Source: Hyphomicrobiales bacterium
GTDB taxonomy: Bacteria > Pseudomonadota > Alphaproteobacteria > Rhizobiales > Rhizobiaceae
NCBI GenBank assembly: GCA_024225445.1
Contig: JAAEMP010000279.1
Coordinates: 1-60,655 of the forward strand
Direction: 5' to 3'
Length of the DNA stretch: 60,655 nucleotides
How positions within the stretch are numbered: position 1 is the stretch's first letter; every line of letters begins with the position of its first letter. The translations under genes and the position numbers were made by a program. Of the stretch, positions 54,162-60,655 are shown piece by piece. Under the pieces are notes generated by a model. It did no database searches. It was not told the origin of the DNA and worked only from the letters and a program-made list of their open reading frames with translations.

Positions 54162-54182
54162 CAACATCAACCTGATGAGCCA

Positions 54183-55181
54183 TCAGGCTTCAAACAACTC
54201 ATTCCACCGGTGGCAGGCCACTTCATGGGCGCTACCGGTATGCTCCAGCTTCGGTTCTTCGCTTCGGCAGACATCGATGGCGTAGGCACATCTGGTATTG
54301 AATTTGCAACCAGGAGGTGGGTTGGTGGGTGAGGGAATTTCACCTTCCAGCTTTAAGGCATTTCCCTTGTCATCCGGATCAAGTGAAGGAATAGCTGATA
54401 ACAGCGCCTTGGTATAAGGATGACGCGGAGCTCTGAATAACTCCCGGGTTGGTGCAGATTCTACCAGTCGCCCCAGATACATCACCGCAACATGATCACA
54501 AATATGAGCAACAACGGATAAATCATGACTTATGAAGAGATAGGTAAGGCCCAACTCTGTTTGCAGATCCTTCAGCAGATTGAGAATATCCGCCTGGATT
54601 GAAACATCAAGCGCCGCCACACTTTCATCAGCAACGACAAAATTCGGACTGGAAACCAGCGCCCTCGCAATCGAGATACGCTGCCGTTGCCCGCCGGAAA
54701 ACGCATGGGGAAAACGTCGCAGATGCTCAAGATTCAATCTGCATTTAGCGGCGATTTCCCGCACTCTGGCATCAGTTTCTTCCCGGGTGGACGTTAATCC
54801 CATAACCTCAAGCGGCTCAGCAATTATATCTCGCACTGTCATTCGGGGACTAAGCGCGGCATAGGGATCCTGAAATATGAGCTGCGCGCGCTTGCGATAA
54901 TCTTTCAATTTCTTTTTTTGCAATTCCCTCAAATCATAATCGACCTCTTCATCACTATATTTCAACTTGCCACCGGAAATATTGACAGCCTTCAAAAATG
55001 CCCGGCCAAGGGTTGTCTTACCCGACCCGCTTTCACCAACCAACCCGTAGAAAGATCCTTTGGGAATATCAACATTGACGTCATTCACCGCACGCAAATA
55101 AACATTCTTTGTCAGCAGACCGCCACTGATCTGAAAATCCACAGACAGGTTTTCTGCCGAGATAATGGGCTTCTCGCTCAT
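54183..55181 (-). CDS. ABC importer ATPase (OppF/DppF type)
   Basis: This ATPase powers a peptide- or opine-type importer. The 332-residue protein has Walker A GESGSGKT, Q-loop LIFQDPYAALSPR, signature FSGGQRQRISIARAL, Walker B FVVADESVAALD (Ser replaces the usual Pro after ADE) and switch LFISHDLSVVAHI. The C-terminal oligopeptide domain (NPPPGCKFNTRCAYA) with paired cysteines is typical and may hold an iron-sulfur cluster. It is the last gene of the operon, and overlaps the preceding ATPase by four bases. Confidence 0.93.
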   Translation of the reverse strand: MSEKPIISAENLSVDFQISGGLLTKNVYLRAVNDVNVDIPKGSFYGLVGESGSGKTTLGRAFLKAVNISGGKLKYSDEEVDYDLRELQKKKLKDYRKRAQLIFQDPYAALSPRMTVRDIIAEPLEVMGLTSTREETDARVREIAAKCRLNLEHLRRFPHAFSGGQRQRISIARALVSSPNFVVADESVAALDVSIQADILNLLKDLQTELGLTYLFISHDLSVVAHICDHVAVMYLGRLVESAPTRELFRAPRHPYTKALLSAIPSLDPDDKGNALKLEGEIPSPTNPPPGCKFNTRCAYAIDVCRSEEPKLEHTGSAHEVACHRWNELFEA

Positions 55182-56173
55182 GCCGCACCCCGCTTTTCAA
55201 CTTCTACAAAACAGGCACAGGAATGCCCGTCGCCCAAAACCGTCATTTGCGGAACCAATTCACTGCATCGCTCCTCCGCGACTGAACATCTGGTGTGGAA
55301 GACACAGCCCGACGGGCGTTCAAGAGGACTTGGAATGTCGCCGGGTACTGGTGTCAGGGGAGCATCCAGATCGTCCAGCCTGGGCAATGCATGCAATAGG
55401 CCTCTGGTATAAGGATGAGCCGGATCCTGGATAACATCGCGAACCGTTCCCTGTTCGACAATGTCGCCCAGATACATCACCGCGACCCGGTCCGCTGTCT
55501 GTGCGATTACTCCCAGATCATGGGTAATAAAAATGATTCCCATACCAAAATCCGCAACCAGGTCTTTCATCAAATCGATGACCTGGGCCTGAATAGTAAC
55601 ATCCAGTGCAGTTGTCGGTTCATCCGCAATCAACAATCTTGGTTTGGTGGAGAGGGCCATGGCAATCATCGCCCGTTGACGCATTCCACCGGATAATTCG
55701 AAAGCATATTGCTTGAAACGTTTGGCAGCATCAGAAATGCCAACGCGATCAAGCATTTCGATTGAAATTTTTTCCGCTTCTTTCTTGTTCAGGTCCATGT
55801 GCAGCATCAATTGCTCCACCATCTGGTCACCAATGGTAATTGCCGGCGCAAAACTGGCCATCGGTTCCTGAAAGATCATTGATACAGAACCACCGCGTAT
55901 CTCCTGCATATCGCGCTCCCGTTTCAGCGATAATACATCAATTGCTCCTTCTTCCACTTCAAGCACAATACTGCTGTCGGAACCATATACCGCATTGGAG
56001 GGATTAAGCTGCATCAAAGCTTTGGCGGTAACCGATTTCCCGGAACCTGATTCTCCAACAAGCCCCATCACCTCACCTGCCTCAAGATTAAATGAAACAT
56101 TGTTGACCGCAGTAATTCTGCCTTCGTCAGTATCGAACTGCAGTGTCAGGTTTTCAACTTTTAACAACGTCAT
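55178..56173 (-). CDS. ABC importer ATPase (OppD/DppD type)
   Basis: This is the second ATPase of the importer, 331 residues: Walker A GESGSGKS, Q-loop SMIFQEPMASF, signature LSGGMRQRAMIAMAL, Walker B LLIADEPTTALD, switch IIFITHDLGVIAQ and C-terminal domain RPSGCVFHTRCSVAEERC. It overlaps both neighbours by four bases, which indicates translational coupling. Confidence 0.93.
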   Translation of the reverse strand: MTLLKVENLTLQFDTDEGRITAVNNVSFNLEAGEVMGLVGESGSGKSVTAKALMQLNPSNAVYGSDSSIVLEVEEGAIDVLSLKRERDMQEIRGGSVSMIFQEPMASFAPAITIGDQMVEQLMLHMDLNKKEAEKISIEMLDRVGISDAAKRFKQYAFELSGGMRQRAMIAMALSTKPRLLIADEPTTALDVTIQAQVIDLMKDLVADFGMGIIFITHDLGVIAQTADRVAVMYLGDIVEQGTVRDVIQDPAHPYTRGLLHALPRLDDLDAPLTPVPGDIPSPLERPSGCVFHTRCSVAEERCSELVPQMTVLGDGHSCACFVEVEKRGAA

Positions 56174-57357
56174 TTTTTAGTACCCGAATAAGGATCGGCC
56201 GCATCACGTAAACCGTCGCCAACAAAAACAAATGCCAGAACAAAAGCGATAAAAAACAACACCGGGATAAAATACCACTGGTAATTCAGCAGAACATCTG
56301 CCTTCGACACATTTTGCATCAATGCACCAAGTGAATTTACCGGGTCTTTCAAACCAAGACCAACAAAACTCAGTGCAGTCTCGGTACGTACCATATAGGG
56401 AAATGAAATCATCAAATCGACAATGATATAACTGGTAAAGCTGGGCAGCAGGTGGCGACGAATAATATGACTGGGGGACGCACCGCTCAATTCAGCCGCC
56501 AGTACATATTCCTGACTGCGCTCTGTCAGCAAGTGCGTGCGTATTCGTCTTGCCAGCGTCGGCCAGCCAACCAGGCCCAGAACAATGGAAATAAAGAAAA
56601 AGCGTGTCTCTGAACTCCACTCATCAGGAATAAAGGCGGCCATCGCCATGAACAGTGGAATCGCCGGTATCGTTCGCACTGCGTCGGTTATCATCTGCAG
56701 GATGGAATCGACCAATCCGCCGAAATAACCGGCAACGCCACCGATGATCAAGGCCAGCACAAATGAAATGAATACTCCTAACGCACCTACCGCCAGAGAT
56801 GTATAAATTGCGTGCAGTGTTCGCGAATAGATATCCTTGCCGGACTGATCGGTTCCAAACAGGTGGATCTTGCCTTCATCAGTGCCAAACAGATGAGTGT
56901 CGAAGGTGAAACCACGAAAATCAATATCAAACATTTTGCCTGGAAGATTCCAGTCAATTTTCAGATAAGAATATTGCCAGTCTTTGACAAAATAATGAAC
57001 GTAACGTCTCTCGTCCCGATTGATTTTCGTAACCCACCGGAAATTGGTCTTGATTGAACGTTCTCGCTCAACCGAATATATAAATGGTCGGGCAGAAAAA
57101 CCGTTTTCATCCCAAAATTTGGGAATTTGCGGGGCACCGTTTTCGTATTCTGTATCCCGTCCGGCGATGGTTGGATCATAGGGTGACAGAAACGGTGCAA
57201 AAAAACCAGCCAGAATCAGTAGTATCAGGATCCAGGCGGCGATCATGGCGGTTTTATTACCCTTAAAACGAGTCCAGATCAATTGTCCCTGGGAAGCCGT
57301 AAAATAGGCTTCCTTGAGCTTCTGGTCTTCGAGTTTTTTTGTGGCTGTTGTGCTCAT
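56170..57357 (-). CDS. ABC importer permease (OppC/YejE type) with long periplasmic insert
   Basis: The 395-residue permease has an N-terminal span (MIAAWILILLILAGFFAPFL, about 34-53), then a charged insert of about 125 residues (70-180) before the transport core with TYSLAVGALGVFISFVLALIIG-type spans (in part LAVGALGVFISFVLALIIG). The coupling helix EAA-like loop reads EYVLAAELSGASPSHIIRRH. Most OppC proteins have about 300 residues; the long insert recalls YejE-type permeases. It overlaps the ATPase gene and starts one base after the other permease. Confidence 0.92.
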   Translation of the reverse strand: MSTTATKKLEDQKLKEAYFTASQGQLIWTRFKGNKTAMIAAWILILLILAGFFAPFLSPYDPTIAGRDTEYENGAPQIPKFWDENGFSARPFIYSVERERSIKTNFRWVTKINRDERRYVHYFVKDWQYSYLKIDWNLPGKMFDIDFRGFTFDTHLFGTDEGKIHLFGTDQSGKDIYSRTLHAIYTSLAVGALGVFISFVLALIIGGVAGYFGGLVDSILQMITDAVRTIPAIPLFMAMAAFIPDEWSSETRFFFISIVLGLVGWPTLARRIRTHLLTERSQEYVLAAELSGASPSHIIRRHLLPSFTSYIIVDLMISFPYMVRTETALSFVGLGLKDPVNSLGALMQNVSKADVLLNYQWYFIPVLFFIAFVLAFVFVGDGLRDAADPYSGTKK

Positions 57358-57358
57358 C

Positions 57359-58366
57359 TTATCCTATCAGCCCTTTTCTAATGCGTGGGTCCATCAACGC
57401 CAGCATGATGTCTGTAACAAAATTTACGAACACAATACTGGCCGTTAGCAGAAAAATTATCGCGCCAGCCAACTGCTGGTCGTTTGAACGCGCCAGCGCC
57501 TCAATCAACAGTGCACCAGCTTCCGTCAACACCAGAACCAGCGCCACCACGGGTAACTCGTTAAAAATCCTGTTAAGGTCGAAACCCAGAGAATTGATCA
57601 CCGGCCCCAAAGCATGACGTGCCGGATAGCGCCACAACAGTTTACGCCCGTATAAGCCTCGAGCACGCGCTGCGGTTACATATAATTTGCCATTTTCATC
57701 CAGCATCAATGCGCGTACTGTTTGCAGGGCAAATGCTGTTGCTGACCAGCCCAGGATGAAAATGGGCAACCACGCCCGAGATATGAAATCCTGAAAGCGT
57801 GCCCAGGACCAGGCTGCATCGCGGAATTCCTTCGAGAACAAACCAGTCATTGAATCCCCAAACCACACCGTGGATAAAAGCATGATAATGAGTGCCAAAA
57901 GGAAATTTGGCAGGGCAAGTCCCAGATAGCTGATAAAACGCAGGGAATTATTTGCCAGCGCGCTCGTTGAAGATGCCGATATAATGCCGATGGGTATGGC
58001 AATTGCGTAAGCTGCGACCAATGCTGAAAGACAGATAATCAGGGATATCCAGAATTTGTCCGATAACAACTGATTAATGTTCAGCCGGAGAATACAACTG
58101 TCACCAAATTCCCCTTTGAACGTAACACTGCCGATCCAGCTTCCCCACCGAATAAGAAAAGGGCGATCCAGCCCGAGACGACGCTCTTCAGCCTCAATGT
58201 CCTTGACGGTAATTGTTGCACCCTGGGTATTTTTGAATGCAAGATAACGTTCCGCACAATTACCGGGAACCAATTCCATCAGAGTAAACACAATTAACGA
58301 TACCATCAGCAGGGTAAACACCGACATGGCAGCGCGCATCATCGTAAACTGAAAAAATTTTCCCAT
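57359..58366 (-). CDS. ABC importer permease (OppB/DppB type)
   Basis: The 335-residue permease has six spans: N-terminal MSVFTLLMVSLIVFTLMEL, then LIICLSALVAAYAIAIPIGI and later membrane segments, with the coupling loop LYVTAARARGLYGRKLLWRY. A periplasmic segment between spans one and two contains ERRLGLDRPFLIRWGSW, typical of OppB. It lies between the substrate-binding protein and OppC genes. Confidence 0.93.
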   Translation of the reverse strand: MGKFFQFTMMRAAMSVFTLLMVSLIVFTLMELVPGNCAERYLAFKNTQGATITVKDIEAEERRLGLDRPFLIRWGSWIGSVTFKGEFGDSCILRLNINQLLSDKFWISLIICLSALVAAYAIAIPIGIISASSTSALANNSLRFISYLGLALPNFLLALIIMLLSTVWFGDSMTGLFSKEFRDAAWSWARFQDFISRAWLPIFILGWSATAFALQTVRALMLDENGKLYVTAARARGLYGRKLLWRYPARHALGPVINSLGFDLNRIFNELPVVALVLVLTEAGALLIEALARSNDQQLAGAIIFLLTASIVFVNFVTDIMLALMDPRIRKGLIG

Positions 58367-58539
58367 TTAAAACCCCGGATTTTGCGGTATCCCGTTAACC
58401 GGGTCCCTAATTCAATTAAGAGTTTAAAATTGCAACCATCAAATTCTGTATGAATACATAGATTTGTCAGCCTTTGAAGTCTGGATTGGTAGCCGGGCGA
58501 AAACTTTCGCCCGGCACCTGCTTTAATCAAATGCTGGGA

Positions 58540-60582
58540 TTATTCATCCAGGTACCACTGCGGTGCCCGATAGGGGTAAGTGCGATAATACTCGTAGGAA
58601 TGAGTCTTGAACTCGGTAAAGTTCTTTAATGCGTTGCGGTGATAAACCGGCGCTGGTGCCTGCACAGTACCAATGAACAGGAGGTTGGAGACCATATTCT
58701 CAACCATGCGCGCACCCAGCTTGTTGAAGTTGTCGGAACCCTGCTTGGCAGACTGGAAATCATTGATATCTGATATCAACTGTTTCACATATTCCGGCGG
58801 CTCAACGCCTTCGGCACCTTTTGAATCCACCCATTCAGCCCACAACATTCCTGTGCGATGGCCAAAATAGTTTTCAAATGGTGGCACCCACAACTCATTA
58901 ACACCAAGCACGATACCAAGTGGCTGGCTTTTGCGCCAACTGCCCACATCCAGTGCGTTGGAAGACTGAGCAGAACGATACTCGTCCGGAGTTACTTCCT
59001 TCACCGCAGTTTGAACACCGACACTTGCCCAGTGCTGACCAACCAGTTCAACAACCTGGCCGGCAACCCCCTGGGTGGAAAACTGTATGTTCAACACAAT
59101 TTTTTCGCCATTCGGCAATTCGCGGAAACCGTCGCCATCGGTATCTTTCATACCAACTTCATCCAGCAGTTTTTTCGCCATATCAGGGTCATATTGGGTA
59201 AAATGAGATTCCCATTTTTTGTCAACAAACTCAGGCGTCGGAGAAAATCCGATATATTGCTTGGGTTTGCCAAGACCGAAAAATGCAACTTCATTCAACT
59301 CCTCACGATTAATAGCCACGGACATCGCCTGGCGGAACCGTAAATCGCCAAACACTTTTCTTTTTTCAAGATCCGGTGAAGTTACATTGAACGAGAAGTT
59401 AGACAGCGTAATTTCTGGTCGCAGATCAATTTGATATCCGCCCTTTTCCTGATTTTCCAACAGAAGCGGCGATGATGCAAGCTGCAATGATTGAGATTTA
59501 TAGTCAGCTTCTGCATTGACCAGTTTCAGGATCCGCACCTCATTGTCATTGATGTAGATTTCATCCTGCTCGTTGATATATGGCAGTTGATTGCCTGCTG
59601 TATCGACAATGTGGAAATACGGATTGGCCACCAGATGGCGACCTTCAGTTGTGTCAGTCACGTAAATGTGGGATTCCAGTGTGGGCACAACATCTGCAGG
59701 CAATTTAGCAACCTTGTCGGGGCTGTTAAGCAGCGGCGAAGGCGTATCAGTCCAGTCAGAATTACCAAAATAAGCAGCTATCACTGCAAGGCCATTTTCA
59801 AAACCAGCTTCCTTGGCCAGCTTGTCGGCATCCGGATTGATATCTGGATGGTATTTGCCAAGAAAATGTTTTGGCTGAAAACCCTGCGCAAACGAGTTGG
59901 CAAAGTGAGCCAGCAGGCCAGGCTTTGGTGCCGGAAGGTTAAATACCACAGTTTGTGGATCAACAACTTCAACGTTCATGCGCTCGCCACTGACCAGCAC
60001 ATAATCTTTCGGTTTTTCGATAACCTTGGAATCAAGCGCAAGATTATCATACCAGAATTTAACATCATCAGCGGTAAAAGGAGCCCCGTCAGACCATCTG
60101 TGACCTTTGCGCAAGAAGAAAGTCAGCTGGGTAAAATCTGCATTCCATTTCCAGTCTTTGGCGATATTGGGAACAATAGTTTGCAGATCATCAGAATACC
60201 GGGCCAAATTCACATGGCGAACCGACAAAAAGTCCGATGTACCTGCTTCAGTAGCGTTGGACAGCACATCAAGTGTGCCACCATATTTACCAATTGCATC
60301 ATATGGCGCCATGACCAAAGGTTCCGCTGGCAGGCGATCTGCCAAAGCTGGCATTGCCGGATTACCCCGAATTCTGCCATTCAGCGCTCCAATATCCGGA
60401 TTTTCCTGAAAAGTCATTGTGCAATTGGCAGCTTTCTCTAATTCTGCCAGTTCATATTGTTGAGGATACTTGCCCGCAGCAACACCCATCATGTCAGCAA
60501 CGGTAATTGCCGGACAGTCAGCGGCCTGCGCGCCCATGGTGAACGCAAATAATGCGACACCGGTTAATAAAATACGTTTCAT
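58540..60582 (-). CDS. Family 5 periplasmic substrate-binding protein
   Basis: This is the binding protein of the importer. The 680-residue protein has a signal peptide (MKRILLTGVALFAFTMGAQA) and the cluster C fold: YGGTLDVLSNATEAGTSDFL, TFFLRKGHRWSDGAPFTADD, LRFRQAMSVAINREELNEVA and DEVGMKDTDGDGFRELPNG. It is longer than DppA or OppA (about 540); proteins of this length in rhizobia bind peptides, opines or alpha-galactosides, so the ligand is open. GGGAGGGG upstream of the ATG is a strong ribosome binding site. A 173-base gap to the permeases has no obvious terminator. Confidence 0.92.
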   Translation of the reverse strand: MKRILLTGVALFAFTMGAQAADCPAITVADMMGVAAGKYPQQYELAELEKAANCTMTFQENPDIGALNGRIRGNPAMPALADRLPAEPLVMAPYDAIGKYGGTLDVLSNATEAGTSDFLSVRHVNLARYSDDLQTIVPNIAKDWKWNADFTQLTFFLRKGHRWSDGAPFTADDVKFWYDNLALDSKVIEKPKDYVLVSGERMNVEVVDPQTVVFNLPAPKPGLLAHFANSFAQGFQPKHFLGKYHPDINPDADKLAKEAGFENGLAVIAAYFGNSDWTDTPSPLLNSPDKVAKLPADVVPTLESHIYVTDTTEGRHLVANPYFHIVDTAGNQLPYINEQDEIYINDNEVRILKLVNAEADYKSQSLQLASSPLLLENQEKGGYQIDLRPEITLSNFSFNVTSPDLEKRKVFGDLRFRQAMSVAINREELNEVAFFGLGKPKQYIGFSPTPEFVDKKWESHFTQYDPDMAKKLLDEVGMKDTDGDGFRELPNGEKIVLNIQFSTQGVAGQVVELVGQHWASVGVQTAVKEVTPDEYRSAQSSNALDVGSWRKSQPLGIVLGVNELWVPPFENYFGHRTGMLWAEWVDSKGAEGVEPPEYVKQLISDINDFQSAKQGSDNFNKLGARMVENMVSNLLFIGTVQAPAPVYHRNALKNFTEFKTHSYEYYRTYPYRAPQWYLDE

Positions 60583-60655
60583 GAATTCCCCTCCCGGAGT
60601 TTTGGTTGATTGCCAATATCTAATTTCGGCATTTGCCGTTTGTTATCCCGCACGG

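Noticed and set aside
59491-60441. 316-codon open frame on the plus strand opposite the family 5 binding protein
   Set aside because: Complement of a clearly real gene; no protein-like domain pattern and no start signal.
1-60655. tRNA, rRNA, CRISPR array or prophage genes
   Set aside because: No cloverleaf with a TTCGANNC loop, no regularly spaced repeats and no phage genes were recognised on either strand.

Overview
The window is a chromosomal segment of an alphaproteobacterium, most likely of the order Hyphomicrobiales (Rhizobiales). The evidence is the flagellar gene set and its order: motB-motC-fliK, motE, flaF, flbT, a DUF1217 gene beside flgF, an ftcR/rem-type regulator, and the run fliP-fliL-flgH-motE-flgI-flgA-flgG-fliE-flgC-flgB all match the Sinorhizobium/Brucella arrangement. 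The DNA is only moderately GC-rich for that order. I cannot name a genus.

Positions 1-11,500 are metabolic. A secreted eight-cysteine protein is followed by an M24 peptidase, a sulfotransferase-like protein, and a CoA-ester gene set: CitE-type lyase, polytopic membrane protein, acetyl-CoA hydrolase/transferase family protein, single-hotdog MaoC hydratase, crotonase and acyl-CoA ligase. Together these could activate, hydrate and cleave a short branched dicarboxylate such as itaconate/citramalate, or a leucine-type intermediate. From 11,500 to 16,600 lie an EF-G-like GTPase lacking the catalytic histidine, a LuxR-type regulator, two small membrane or secreted proteins and a TagO/VasI-like envelope protein.

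Positions 16,600-49,000 hold the flagellar locus, nearly all on the minus strand. A large leftward block runs from motA down to fliK (switch, export, rod, rings, flagellin, MS ring, stator, hook-length control). A short rightward pair (DUF1217 gene and flgF) diverges from motA. A second leftward block runs from the regulator ftcR through flgE, flgK, flgL, flaF, flbT, flgD, fliQ, flhA, fliR, a rod-binding flgJ, an FlgN-like gene and a small membrane protein. The export ATPase fliI and the fliH, fliJ and fliO genes are not in the window.

Positions 49,000-54,200 hold a coiled-coil membrane protein, a diguanylate cyclase and a decayed quorum-sensing pair. The luxI homologue has a stop at codon 10 and a one-base frameshift. 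The adjacent luxR homologue has two frameshifts. A lux-box-like palindrome survives upstream of luxI. Positions 54,200-60,600 are a complete five-gene ABC importer of the oligopeptide/opine (family 5) type, on the minus strand.

A composite dispersed repeat of about 200-280 bp occurs at three loci (10,838; 22,624; 51,305), with shorter partial copies elsewhere. It is the main non-genic structure I see. One copy overlaps a small open reading frame downstream of luxI.
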